A DNA stretch of 64,000 nucleotides, taken from positions 2,294,001-2,358,000 of the forward strand of contig NC_019697.1 in assembly GCF_000317145.1 (NCBI RefSeq), in the 5' to 3' direction. Positions within the stretch are counted from its first letter, which is position 1; every line of letters begins with the position of its first letter. The stretch is from Chamaesiphon minutus PCC 6605 (GTDB lineage: Bacteria > Cyanobacteriota > Cyanobacteriia > Cyanobacteriales > Chamaesiphonaceae). Under the pieces are notes generated by a model. It was not told where the DNA came from. It saw nothing but the letters and a program-made list of their open reading frames with translations, and did no database searches. A program made the position numbers and the translations under genes. Shown in pieces: positions 26,301 through 34,020 of the stretch.

Positions 26301-26994
26301 AATTCTCGCCAGTAGTAGCTCAGACCATACAGCTAGGCTTTGGAATCCCCTGACGGGTGAATGTCTCCAGATTTTGGCAGAGCAAATAGATTGGCTTACA
26401 TCGGTCGCCTTTATTTCTCCAGAGATTTTGGCTAGTGCGAGTCGTCGCACGATCTCGTTTTGGCAGATCCAGACGGGTGAATGTATCCATACTTGGGAGG
26501 AGTACCAGCTAGGGCTGGTCTCGATCGCGGTAAATCCTAGTGGCGATATTTTAGCAAGTGGCAGTATCGACCATACCGTGGCACTTTGGCACGTTAATAC
26601 AGGTGAATGTTTCCAAGTTTTACCCGGTCATACACATTTTGTGCGATCGGTGGCATTTAGCCCTGATGGTAAAATCCTTGCCAGTGGCAGCTATGACAGT
26701 ACCGTTCGGCTCTGGGATGTGCAGAGCGGGAAATGTTTGAAGGTATTGCAAGGGCATAGAGATGGCGTGTTCGCAGTGGCTTTCCTACCGCACTACAACA
26801 AGGATTTTGCCGAGCGTCAGTTGTTAGCTAGCACGGGTACTGATGCCACGATTAGATTCTGGGATGTTGCTACAGGGGAATGCGTCAAAATCATTCGATC
26901 TCCGCGACCCTATGAAGGGATGAATATTCGGGGTATCCAAGGATTGACTGCGGCCCAGCAGGAAAATTTAACAGCTTTAGGCGCGATCCGATAG
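23332..26994 (+). CDS. NB-ARC NTPase with C-terminal WD40 repeats (paralogue 2)
   Basis: 1220 residues and the same architecture as the gene at 6987: HTH-like N-terminus, Walker A GMGGMGKTS, Walker B CLIVFDNFES, GNPLAIKI, then about 14 WD40 blades. The N-terminal and NTPase halves are nearly identical. Differences concentrate in the blades, for example in the loops of blades 2, 3 and 11, as expected if the propeller is the recognition surface. It carries two palindromic-repeat insertions: the old one shared with paralogue 1 (26076) and a new one in blade 7 (25845). The start is placed at ATG 23332 by comparison with paralogue 1. Confidence 0.93.
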   Translation: MTADEALALLDRLLQSQSLRDIQEQVFRHAWEGRTYPDMAELIGYDTGYIRDIGYELWRQLTQVLGEPVTKNNLQAVLRRQRDRSPKLAVPEVTQTSPPDRDCYWGEQIDVSSVIGRGNELQQLERWLDNNSEVNPLEPRCRLISIVGMGGMGKTSIAAKLTQKLAADRKFERIVWLSLRNAPPLDKILFQLIAFVSHQQQTEPADTVDAHISQLMAYLRTTRCLIVFDNFESILSHGGYREGYAGYSELLRRIATEHHASCLLLTSREKPKTLIHLEGESGTVCTLDLLGLSEIEVAEIGSVNGCHTDDSSDWHQLQQSYSGNPLAIKIAATTIRDLFDGSVSAFLEQGVILCNGIEALLAQQFARLSEIEQQALYWLAIGREAVSIAELLADFIPSGYRTQVLAALQSLDRQSLIEKSSGCFTLQPVVMEYVTAVFIEQICEEITTLDVAIFNSHALIQAQTKDYVRESQVRMILVPLVDRLMGKLRSKPEIKHQLDRLLVKLRTEFADTDGYAGGNLINLLRHLQIDSSGYDFSGLCIRQAYLLGMNLHDTNFANTDWVNSVFTETFSSIHSVAFSPDGCWLASGDFNGDIRLWDTRTQQLQSIFKGHSNWVRAMAASPDGRTLASGSFGCPIRLWDVATGECLQTFANSNQPVNSVAFSPDSNLLVSGCDNFFVSGSNNWTIGIWDVNTGECLKTFADYTEAVFSVTFSPDGRSIASGGADANIKLWHVRDGRCFKTIPTHQGKIFAVASSPDGSTIASGGEDATVKLYDVNTGECLRTYVGHSNELKSVIFSQDGQTLISSGKDRNIKLWDVRTGRCLKTLVGHEDWIWSIAYVGVASRNENATHQILVSGSEDRTVRLWSVSTGKCLRIFQGYANTIYAMAFVPPSADARPMLAAGYFGGGLRLWNIEDVVVASPSGNRSTSLSGHNSSIRTVAFSPDGRILASGGSGDDPIIKLWRVRDGQCCHILSGHTDGLWDVKFSPDGRILASSSSDHTARLWNPLTGECLQILAEQIDWLTSVAFISPEILASASRRTISFWQIQTGECIHTWEEYQLGLVSIAVNPSGDILASGSIDHTVALWHVNTGECFQVLPGHTHFVRSVAFSPDGKILASGSYDSTVRLWDVQSGKCLKVLQGHRDGVFAVAFLPHYNKDFAERQLLASTGTDATIRFWDVATGECVKIIRSPRPYEGMNIRGIQGLTAAQQENLTALGAIR
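25845..25875 (-). repeat. Palindromic repeat in WD40 gene 2, absent from paralogue 1
   Basis: CGTTGGCGTAGCCTCTCGG then AACGAGAATGCG inside blade 7, read as YVGVASRNENAT. Paralogue 1 has IACNSAHQ at this point, 24 bases shorter. Confidence 0.88.
26076..26105 (-). repeat. Palindromic repeat in WD40 gene 2, shared with paralogue 1
   Basis: CGTTGTCGTAGCCTCC then CCTTCGGGGAATCG, read as VVASPSGNR in blade 8. Same site as 9719-9748. Confidence 0.8.
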
Positions 26995-27013
26995 AATCCA
27001 TTGGCAATTTTTC

Positions 27014-27215
27014 CGGTGCTTGATGTTGCGTGCCACCGTACCCAAGCAGAGTCAGTGAAGTGATTTTTTGTAAATATGCTTTCTACATAAAGCTTTAGGT
27101 CGAAATGCTCTTCAGTTACATCAGACGGCTCGTTAAAGACTGGAGTGATAGCACTATCGGTGCCTGATGGTGTCATGTAGCCACCCTTTAAAAAAATATA
27201 CTCGTGAAATGCCAT
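27014..27215 (-). pseudogene. 5' fragment of an unknown gene cut at the WD40 duplication edge
   Basis: ATG 27215 opens about 67 codons (MAFHEYIFLKGG, TPVFNEPSDVTEEHFDLKLY, TDSAWVRWHA). The frame then runs into the 20 bases shared by the 3' flanks of both WD40 genes and on into the WD40 gene itself. The piece therefore probably lost its 3' part when the WD40 copy arrived. No family is recognised. Confidence 0.4.
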
Positions 27216-27247
27216 CGAATATAGTCAATCGATCGGAAGTGCTATAT

Positions 27248-27898
27248 TTATTTTTGAACGCCAATCTTCTCTGATTCTTTGTTCTTTAACTTCAGCATCG
27301 AAAGCACAGCATTCTCAACCCGATCGCCAGCTTCAGATCCAGGCGCGATGAGTTCAAAATGGGATGTGTTTTCGATCGCTGCAAAGGTGACATCATCACC
27401 CATCTTCCTGGCTGCCTCCGCATATTTTTGTCCAAACTCTGGAGGGACAAGTTTATCCTGTGCGCCATAAATTAATACCTGCTTCACGCCCAGGGGCAAT
27501 AGATTAGATGGCGATGCCAGTCGATACCGTTCGCGCAGCGTCCCCTTTGGGGAATCGGGCACTTCGGTGGGTGAGCCACCAATGAGCTTTGTAATCACAG
27601 GTTCGCCGCAAGCTTGGTTCTGCATCGGCAGAAATGCTTCAAGATCTACTACTCCTGCCAAATTAACGACCCCGACGACCCGCAACGGCTCTTTAAACAA
27701 GAAGTGACTCCCTGGAGCCTGCGGTAGTCGCAGGTCGCCAAATTGAAAAGGTTCGCTCCCATAGTGGATTCGACGATCGGCTGGTAATGATGGGAGTCGA
27801 TCGATCTGTTGAGGACTGAGAAATTGAGCTTGTGCCATAGCGTGAATTACTCCGATTGCAATCAAAGGCAACATTTTGAACATAGTTTTCCGCACCAT
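27248..27898 (-). pseudogene. Alpha/beta hydrolase lacking the catalytic segment
   Basis: From ATG 27898 a signal-like start (LPLIAIGVIHAMAQA) leads into RIHYGSEPFQFGDLRLP, the usual N-terminal strand of a secreted alpha/beta hydrolase group. The sequence then jumps directly to HFLFKEPLRVVGVVNLAG. About 100-110 residues that normally hold the oxyanion HGG and the nucleophile G-H-S-A-G-G are missing. The acid and His regions remain (YGAQDKLVPP, NTSHFELI). A palindromic repeat at 27528-27557 adds DSPKGTLRER. The product cannot be a normal hydrolase. Confidence 0.8.
27528..27557 (-). repeat. Palindromic repeat in hydrolase pseudogene
   Basis: CGTTCGCGCAGCGTCCCC then TTTGGGGAATCG, variant arms. 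Read in frame as DSPKGTLRER. Confidence 0.75.
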
Positions 27899-27923
27899 CC
27901 CTCCACATCTTTGCAACTGATGT

Positions 27924-28416
27924 TTACTGTGCCGCATGGCGATCGTCAGCACCGCCCAGTGCGAGCGCAGCAGCCTGCTGCAAACCGATCCCGTTCGCCA
28001 GCGGATCGGCGGCGATTCACGAGCTGCCATCGATCCTCTGCACGGCGAAAGACTTGTGTGACCCGCAGCGACCAGTCTTGCTTGGGTAAACCTCCAACCT
28101 CGGCACACACCCGCTCGTTCGCGTAGCGTCGGCTTTGCCGAATTGTCACGAGTACGGCGCAATCTGACGTGGTGTAAGTTGTGACTACCTCTTGGTCGAA
28201 TGTGCCGGAATTGAAGAACCGTCCCATCTCGAACCGTCTCGACAGATCGAAACCGTGGGTCGGCTCTCCGCCGAACGGCGACATCAGCGTGTAGTCCTCT
28301 GCGTGTTGTGTCAGTGCGAGATATCCATCGATGTCACCGCGCATGAGTGCTGCGTTCGCTGCTGCTGTCTGCTGGATCGGGTTGGCAATGTCCTCAGCAA
28401 GGGATTGGGGATTCAT
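27924..28416 (-). pseudogene. NTF2/SnoaL-like (DUF4440) gene with late frameshift
   Basis: From MNPQSLAEDIANPIQQ the frame shows a DUF4440-type domain: AANAALMRGDIDGYLALT, DYTLMSPFGGEPTHGFD and WSLRVTQVFRRAEDRWQLVNR. Near 28005-28015, within a GGCGGC run, the natural frame shifts: the neighbouring frame continues DPLANGIGLQQAAALALGG and ends at TAA 27926-27924. The unshifted frame ends at 27946 with an unrelated tail. A palindromic repeat at 28116-28145 adds RRYANE in frame. It may be a pseudogene, or a one-base sequence error. Confidence 0.7.
28116..28145 (-). repeat. Palindromic repeat in NTF2-like gene
   Basis: CGTTCGCGTAGCGTCGG then CTTTGCCGAATTG, diverged copy read as RQSRRYANER. Confidence 0.65.
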
Positions 28417-28436
28417 CGGGTTTTCTTCGATTGTCG

Positions 28437-28913
28437 CTATTGGGCGGCAGCTAAGTTTTTCAAAAGCGCACTCAAGCTATTGGGTTCCACTGCTGCAAGG
28501 TATTCTGGCATCAGATTTGGCGGCAATAACTCCAGCATCACCTGGTTTTCAACCCACAGTTCGATTAAATCGACCGCTCCGCCTCGTCTACACCTCACAG
28601 CCCGCCAACCTTCACGTTCGGCAATCTCCCAGACTTTTTCTTCGCTCACGGCCACTGCAATATTTGCATGAGTAGCCGTATAGCCCGTAGCTGGCTCAAA
28701 GTCAGCAAACCGCACGGCGGATGTTTCTAACCCTGGCTTCAAAATCAGGCTTTTCGGCATCACCTCAATAGCTGTGCCATACGCATCAAAACGAAAGGCA
28801 ATATAGCTGCCCTCATGAGCCGGAAAGGGCACAGCCCGTCCTTGCCACAACTCGGCAATCACATCAGCCACATGCTGTGGATGGTTAACAGCGATTGAAA
28901 TATGATGAATCAT
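28437..28913 (-). CDS. VOC-like protein
   Basis: 158 residues: MIHHISIAVNHPQHVADVI, YIAFRFDAYGTAIEVMP, ATHANIAVAVSEEKVWEIAEREGWRAV and ELWVENQVMLELLPPN. It resembles the glyoxalase fold and is the intact, insertion-free paralogue of the gene at 20032. It sits 20 bases upstream of the NTF2-like gene and in the same direction, so the two may be co-transcribed. Substrate unknown. Confidence 0.78.
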   Translation of the reverse strand: MIHHISIAVNHPQHVADVIAELWQGRAVPFPAHEGSYIAFRFDAYGTAIEVMPKSLILKPGLETSAVRFADFEPATGYTATHANIAVAVSEEKVWEIAEREGWRAVRCRRGGAVDLIELWVENQVMLELLPPNLMPEYLAAVEPNSLSALLKNLAAAQ

Positions 28914-29040
28914 GTTAGTACCTACTTTAGATTTTTTTCTTAATAAAAACTGACACGGTTGAGTGTGCTAAAGTCGCTATAAGAATTTAGTTCCGATCGG
29001 AATGCGATCGGTTGTTGCGATCGGAGTGTTCTTGAGGAGC

Positions 29041-29070
29041 GATTCTCTTGCTCCAGAGGCTACGCCAACG
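29041..29070 (+). repeat. Palindromic repeat supplying a stop codon
   Basis: GATTCTCTTGCTCCAGAGG followed by CTACGCCAACG. On the minus strand it is read TCGTTGGCGTAG, giving the final SLA and the TAG of the GNAT gene at 29060. Confidence 0.8.
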
Positions 29071-29539
29071 ATTGAGGTATCCATCTTAAAAAACATCGAT
29101 TTTCGTGCTGCTCGGTAATTTCTGCGCCCAAGCGATGATAGAAAGCAAGTCCGCGAAGATTACGAGCATCGGCATTCCAGGCAAGATGGGTGCAATCATT
29201 TTCTCTGGCAATTCCAGCGAGCTGCTCCATTAATGCCGCTCCTGCGCCTTGACTTCGGCGATCCTCATCTACATAAAGATCGTCGAGCCAAATACTTGGC
29301 TGACCGACAAATGACGAACACCTAAATCCATACAACGCGAACCCGATCGCACGTTCTGAATCTTCTGCAAGCAAAACGTAAGAAAAGGGGATTTTACCGA
29401 AAAGTGTTTTGCGTGTTTTTTCTTCAGTTGTCTGCAAAATTCCAGAAAATGCGCCAATATTGCAATCGAATTCTGCTTTCTTGTAGATGAATGAGAAAAT
29501 GAGAGATACATCATCAGGATTAGCAATTCTAACTTTCAT
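29060..29539 (-). CDS. GNAT family N-acetyltransferase (diamine acetyltransferase-like)
   Basis: 159 residues: MKVRIANPDDVSLIFSFI, AIGFALYGFRCSSF, then WLDDLYVDEDRRSQGAGAAL (acetyl-CoA loop) and WNADARNLRGLAFYHRLGAE. This order, with the F-R/W-L-D-D-L-Y block, is typical of spermidine/diamine-type acetyltransferases. The last residues and stop come from the palindromic repeat at 29041-29070, so the original C-terminus may have been slightly longer. It lies directly after the HlyD-like gene (three bases apart), probably by chance rather than by function. Confidence 0.88.
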   Translation of the reverse strand: MKVRIANPDDVSLIFSFIYKKAEFDCNIGAFSGILQTTEEKTRKTLFGKIPFSYVLLAEDSERAIGFALYGFRCSSFVGQPSIWLDDLYVDEDRRSQGAGAALMEQLAGIARENDCTHLAWNADARNLRGLAFYHRLGAEITEQHENRCFLRWIPQSLA

Positions 29540-29542
29540 TAC

Positions 29543-30076
29543 TTACCCACCTATCCGCATCCGACGTAACAACGAGCGCGCGAGCGACTCCTCCCGCAGG
29601 ACAATATCGAGCTGACCCTGCATCCCCACCCTCACGGAACAGGATTTTGCTGCTTGCTTTAAGGCTAAAGTTTGGGGTTGAATCGTCACTGCATATAACG
29701 TCGGTTGGCTCAACTGTGTCACGTTCGCGTAGCGTCCGCCGTGCGGAATCGAATCAGTCACCATCGCAGGTTGGGTGGCGATCGTGGTTACTTGCCCTTT
29801 TAATGTCCCATACTCACCAGCAGGACAAGCTGTCACGCGCATTTGAGCGATTTGCTGCGGTGCGATTCGATCGATCTCGTCAGCAGGAACGAGTGCTTGA
29901 ATGGTGCGATTGGGAGTAACGATCGCGCTCGCCTGGGTGGTGCTGCGATGGGGGATTTTGGTCGTGAGGGCGATCGTGCCTCCGAGCAAAGCCACTACAC
30001 CAAGGCTGCCAAACCGCGCCCACGGACTGAGTGGTGGTAGCAGATCCTTTAAATTGGGTAATGAATTGGATGTCAT
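29543..30076 (-). CDS. HlyD-like membrane fusion protein, short form
   Basis: 177 residues from ATG 30076 (MTSNSLPNLKDLLPPL). One N-terminal membrane span (FGSLGVVALLGGTIALTT) is followed by periplasmic beta-rich segments: TIQALVPADEIDRIAPQQ, GTLKGQVTTIATQPAMV, and the C-terminal SVRVGMQGQLDIVLREESLARSLLRRM that is typical of HlyD/LktD-like adaptors. The long coiled-coil hairpin of classical HlyD is missing. It lies downstream of the C39 exporter in the same direction and is most likely its adaptor. A palindromic repeat at 29722-29751 inserts DSIPHGGRYANV. Confidence 0.8.
   Translation of the reverse strand: MTSNSLPNLKDLLPPLSPWARFGSLGVVALLGGTIALTTKIPHRSTTQASAIVTPNRTIQALVPADEIDRIAPQQIAQMRVTACPAGEYGTLKGQVTTIATQPAMVTDSIPHGGRYANVTQLSQPTLYAVTIQPQTLALKQAAKSCSVRVGMQGQLDIVLREESLARSLLRRMRIGG
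29722..29751 (-). repeat. Palindromic repeat in the HlyD-like gene
   Basis: CGTTCGCGTAGCGTCCGCC then GTGCGGAATCG, read in frame as DSIPHGGRYANV. Confidence 0.8.
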
Positions 30077-30137
30077 AGAATTAACCTCTAATAGTAAATC
30101 CGGTTTACAAACACTTTTTGTTGCTAGCACAAACCCG

Positions 30138-30263
30138 TTGCCCTCACCCCGCAGTCGCCTCCGGCTCCTGCTCCCCTCTGTCTTGTCTCGCTATACCGTC
30201 GGGAAACAAAGGCGTGCGCGAGCCGCTCCCAAGCTTGGGAGAGGGGTTGGGGGTGAGGGCGAA
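30138..30263. repeat. Imperfect inverted repeat between exporter and adaptor genes
   Basis: GCCCTCACCCC near 30141 and GGGGGTGAGGGC near 30252 face each other, enclosing GC-rich sequence with smaller stems. It separates two genes that would otherwise be adjacent in one operon. It may be an inserted non-autonomous repeat. Confidence 0.5.
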
Positions 30264-30310
30264 TAAGCTGGGTATGTAAACAGGATTTGGTATAACTGGA
30301 TCGATCGCCC

Positions 30311-32497
30311 CTACGGCATCAACGCCAATTCTGGGGTCAAAAACGATCGATGTAATCCTTCCCGTCGCCGCAGTTCTTCCGGTGTCCCTTGACTCACCAC
30401 CTGCCCCTGCTCCAGCATCACCACCCAATCGCAAGCCCCAATTACCTGGGGTCTATGGCTGATTAATATTGTCGTCTGCCCCCGCCGATGCTGTTGCAAC
30501 CGTTCTAATAACATTGCCTCACTCACGGGATCGAGTGCTGACGTGGATTCATCCAAAATCAAAATTGCTGGATTGGCTAACAATGCCCGCGCGATCGCTA
30601 ACCGTTGCCGTTGCCCCCCCGATAGATTCGCCCCAAACTCACCCAACACCGTTTGATACTTGTCTGGCAATTGCTCAATAAACTCATCCGCCCCCACAAT
30701 CTCACAAGCCCGCACGATTTGCTCGAAACTCACCTGGGGATAGCTAAAGCGGAAATTATCGACGATCGATCGACTCCAAAAATGGGCATCTTGGGGCACC
30801 AATACCACCTGCTGCCGCAAACAATCTAATGCCAGATCGCCGCGATTCTCGTGCCGAGACGCTTCGCGAACGTACATCCCATAACGAATATTGCCGGACT
30901 GCGCTTGATACAAGCCCGATAGCAATTTTGCTAACGTACTTTTGCCGCAACCCGATCGACCGATTAACGCCGTCATCCGACCACCTGGAATCGTCACATC
31001 TAAATCCTCTAACAAATCCACTCGTCCCGAATGATGAAATCGCAATTTCTCACAATAAATATCCGCCGTCGCGGATAGCTCCACCCAAGGCTTGTGGGCA
31101 TCTGGCGCGTCTTCTGGAGTCGCATCCATCACCTCACCCAAGCGTTGCAAAATCACCTGAGCGCGAATGAATTCATCCACAATCCCGATCGCGGCTAACA
31201 AGAACCCAAAGAAATTCCCACTCATGCCGCTATAAGCCAACAATTGCCCCACACTCAACCGCTGACTAATCACCAAATAACTGCCCAACCACAACAGCCC
31301 GATACTCACCAAACTCGATAAAATGCCCGTTACTGTGCCGCTATACAGTTCCAACTTCATCGTCCCCCACCCCAAATGCGCCAACCGACTGAAATTCGCT
31401 TGATATTCCTGCCAAGCTTGAGTTGTCGCTTGAGTGGTTTTGAGTACCTGAACGCCTTGCACGGTTTCGACGAGAAAGCCTTGATTCTCGGTACCTTGAA
31501 TAATTAGATCGCGAGTTTTCTGGCGAATCGCTGGTAAGAAGAGAAAATTAACTCCCACCAGCACGGCAAACATCACTGTCGAGGCAATAGTTAACTCCCA
31601 ACTATAAAACAGCATTAATGCTAGCGAAACCACGGCAATAAAAAACTGGCTCGGCAAACCTAACACTATCTGCGCCACTAATGAATGCACCGCCGACACA
31701 TCTGCAATCCGGCTGACTACCTCACCACTGCGTCGCCCTTCAAAATAAGATAGCGGTAAATGTAATAGCTTCTGTCCATATTCGAGTACCAATCCCATCT
31801 GCAACCGTTGCCCAAAATAGCCAATTAACTGCGCCTGAATCAGATTAATGACACTCCGAATCAGCGTCATCGCCACCACACCCAAAGCTACTATCAGCAG
31901 CAATTCCGTATCGCCCCGCACCAACACATCATCCGTCAACAATTGCATCATTAACGGCGAAGCCAATGCCAGTAAGCCAATGACGACGTTTAAACCGATC
32001 GCTTGTATCAACAAACCCCGATCGGGCCACACCCGTTTGACAAACTTGCCAAACCCCGTCACTTTGTCCTCAGTCTGTTGGTAAAACGTCTCCGTCGGCG
32101 AGAGCAACAGCATCGCCCCATTCGTCCAACCCGCCATCAATTCCGCCTCACTGAGATAGCGCAAGCCAATACTAGGATCGGCGACAATATATCGATTGCG
32201 GCGATTTTTGCCGTAGAGAACGACCCAGTGATAGCCTTTCCAATGGACGATCGCGGGCAACGGTGCTTGCGCCAGATTAGCTAAAAGTTGGGGAGAAGCT
32301 TTGACTTGCCGCACTTGGAAACCGAGAGATTGGGCACCTCGTCCGAGTCCGAGCAGAGTGGTGCCGCGCGATCGAGTGCCTGCCAGTTCGCGGATGCGAC
32401 CGATGCTGAAGTTGCGACCGTGGAATTTAGCAACGGTGGCAAGGCAGGCAGCACCGCAGTCTTCTTCGGATTGTTGGAGAATGAGTGGATAACGCAT
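30311..32497 (-). CDS. Peptidase-containing ABC transporter (C39, double-glycine exporter)
   Basis: 728 residues. The N-terminal C39 peptidase has EEDCGAACLA (Cys14), GYHWVVLYG (His90) and VADPS (Asp107), a complete catalytic set. A six-helix transmembrane domain follows (about 160-450). The ATPase has GRSGCGKST, LSGGQRQRLA and ILILDES. It should cleave leaders after Gly-Gly and export the product. The four proteins encoded just upstream all end their leaders in EGG, so they are the obvious substrates; the lanthipeptide leaders (AGG) are a second possibility. A palindromic repeat adds about 13 residues (MYVREASRHENRG) between RYG and DLALD, within the ATPase, between Walker A and Q-loop. Confidence 0.95.
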   Translation of the reverse strand: MRYPLILQQSEEDCGAACLATVAKFHGRNFSIGRIRELAGTRSRGTTLLGLGRGAQSLGFQVRQVKASPQLLANLAQAPLPAIVHWKGYHWVVLYGKNRRNRYIVADPSIGLRYLSEAELMAGWTNGAMLLLSPTETFYQQTEDKVTGFGKFVKRVWPDRGLLIQAIGLNVVIGLLALASPLMMQLLTDDVLVRGDTELLLIVALGVVAMTLIRSVINLIQAQLIGYFGQRLQMGLVLEYGQKLLHLPLSYFEGRRSGEVVSRIADVSAVHSLVAQIVLGLPSQFFIAVVSLALMLFYSWELTIASTVMFAVLVGVNFLFLPAIRQKTRDLIIQGTENQGFLVETVQGVQVLKTTQATTQAWQEYQANFSRLAHLGWGTMKLELYSGTVTGILSSLVSIGLLWLGSYLVISQRLSVGQLLAYSGMSGNFFGFLLAAIGIVDEFIRAQVILQRLGEVMDATPEDAPDAHKPWVELSATADIYCEKLRFHHSGRVDLLEDLDVTIPGGRMTALIGRSGCGKSTLAKLLSGLYQAQSGNIRYGMYVREASRHENRGDLALDCLRQQVVLVPQDAHFWSRSIVDNFRFSYPQVSFEQIVRACEIVGADEFIEQLPDKYQTVLGEFGANLSGGQRQRLAIARALLANPAILILDESTSALDPVSEAMLLERLQQHRRGQTTILISHRPQVIGACDWVVMLEQGQVVSQGTPEELRRREGLHRSFLTPELALMP
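30843..30872 (+). repeat. Palindromic repeat inside the exporter ATPase domain
   Basis: CGATTCTCGTGCCGAGACG then CTTCGCGAACG. Read in frame on the minus strand as YVREASRHENR. Confidence 0.85.
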
Positions 32498-32598
32498 GGG
32501 ACTGGGGGAAGATGAAGGGAATAAAGATAAAGTTGCGATCCCCCCAAATCTATGTTTTTAAGAGAGTTAGGGGGAATTGCCAGCGTTACGATCGGGCA

Positions 32599-33006
32599 TC
32601 AATTATCAGTAACTTTGAACTTCACAGTGTAGTCACCACCACCACGTCTAAGAGAAACGGTTTGATTGATATTATTGGTAGCTACCACAAAACTAAGCGA
32701 CTTAGTACCAGTTGAGCCATTCGGACTAACCAAGGTAACTACCGTTCCGCCGTTGAATACTTTACTTATACCAGGCTGCGACAAAACAGTGCCAGCCCGC
32801 ATACTAAAAGTTTTGTTCTGATTAAATGACTGGCCACCAATGACGAGAAACAATTCATCAGCGAGATCGGGATCGAGTGTTTTATTACATTTAATCTCCA
32901 AAATAGTAACCCGCTTGCCGCCTTCGAGCATTTGAGCCTGGTCTGCTGTCAATTCTGTAAACAGAGATTCTGGGAGCAGGTTGAGGTTGGATTTAGAGAA
33001 AGTCAT
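32599..33006 (-). CDS. Double-glycine leader secreted protein 1
   Basis: 135 residues. The leader is MTFSKSNLNLLPESLF, then TELTADQAQMLEGG, as in three sister genes upstream. The mature part of about 105 residues starts KRVTILEIKC and is beta-rich: DELFLVIGGQSFN, FSMRAGTVLS, VVTLVSPNGSTG, YTVKFKVTDN. One Cys and no ring-forming pattern, so it is not a lanthipeptide. It is the gene nearest the exporter and the most divergent of the four. The start is set by AAGAAAAAAC upstream and by the conserved MTFSK. Confidence 0.88.
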   Translation of the reverse strand: MTFSKSNLNLLPESLFTELTADQAQMLEGGKRVTILEIKCNKTLDPDLADELFLVIGGQSFNQNKTFSMRAGTVLSQPGISKVFNGGTVVTLVSPNGSTGTKSLSFVVATNNINQTVSLRRGGGDYTVKFKVTDN

Positions 33007-33381
33007 GATGTTTTTTCTTGGTAAATGATGGGTTTATTTGTGGAGATCGGACAAAATTAACGAGCGACTAACTCGTAAACTTGTCATTACTCCGATCGCG
33101 TTGGCGTTTAGCCTGCCGTAGCGGCGCGCGTATCTGCTAACGCAGAGGCTGTGCCTACGGCAGGCTACGCCAACGCCAACGGCGGGTGTCCCGCCGTAAA
33201 AAGCGGCGCATCGAACGGGAGGTTCCCTCCCGTTTGTGTGCGACAAGACAGCGCGACAAGACAGGCACAGCATCGGCTGTGCCAAATCGAGCGGAAGATT
33301 GCCATAAAAAGGGGAACTTTGAGCCATCTCTGGTTCCCCCTTTTAAGGGCTAGGACGGATTGCTAGCGTGACGATCGTGTA

Positions 33382-33795
33382 CTAATTAGTGACTTTGTAC
33401 GTCACTTCATACACCGAGCCAGCACCACTAACTCTGCGGGTTCTCGTGCCATTAACAGAATCAATAAAACCACCGATAAAATTAGCACCAATAGCACTAT
33501 TGCCGTCTTTTTCAAACAAGCCAACGTTAGCAGTGTTGCCACTAAAGGTCGTGCCAGCACCAGCATTCGCTACACCGCCCGTCCGGATCGAGATAGGATT
33601 GCCGAGGCGGAAGTTTTGACCGTTGATGGTAAAAAACAATTCGTCAGTGCCATCAGAATCGGCACCAGCTTTAATACAGCGAACGGTCAAAATATCGATC
33701 CGCTTGCCGCCTTCGAGCATTTGAGCCTGGTCTGTTGTCAATTCTGTAAACAGAGATTCTGAGAGAACGTTGAGATTATATTTAGAGAAAGTCAT
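33382..33795 (-). CDS. Double-glycine leader secreted protein 2
   Basis: 137 residues, with the same leader (TELTTDQAQMLEGG). The mature domain starts KRIDILTVRCIKAG, then DGTDELFFTINGQNF, GGVANAGAGTTFSGN, VGLFEKDG, and ends SVYEVTYKVTN. The pattern (one Cys, D-E-L-F-x-x-x-N-G-Q, a central A-N-x-G-x-G, a C-terminal Y-E-V-T-Y-x-V strand) recurs in copies 3 and 4 and suggests a compact beta-sandwich. Export by the C39 transporter downstream is expected. Function unknown. Confidence 0.88.
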   Translation of the reverse strand: MTFSKYNLNVLSESLFTELTTDQAQMLEGGKRIDILTVRCIKAGADSDGTDELFFTINGQNFRLGNPISIRTGGVANAGAGTTFSGNTANVGLFEKDGNSAIGANFIGGFIDSVNGTRTRRVSGAGSVYEVTYKVTN

Positions 33796-34020
33796 GATGT
33801 TTTTCCTGGTAAATGAGGAGTTATTTTGTGGAGATCGGACAAAATTATCGAGTTATTAACTCATCAACTTGTCATTACGCCGTTCGCGTTGGCGATAGCC
33901 TGCCGTTAGGCACAGCTTCGGCTTTGCCGAATCGAGCAGAAGATTGCCACGGAAAGGGGAACTCTAAGTCATCTCTAGTTCCCACTTGTTTTAGAAGATT
34001 GCCAGCGTGACGATCGCACG

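Noticed and set aside
28192-28671. 159-codon plus-strand frame opposite the NTF2-like and VOC genes
   Set aside because: Spans two real genes on the other strand and has the composition of antisense sequence.
32301-32715. Small plus-strand frames between the exporter and secreted protein 1
   Set aside because: Overlap the C39 domain in antisense; nothing protein-like.
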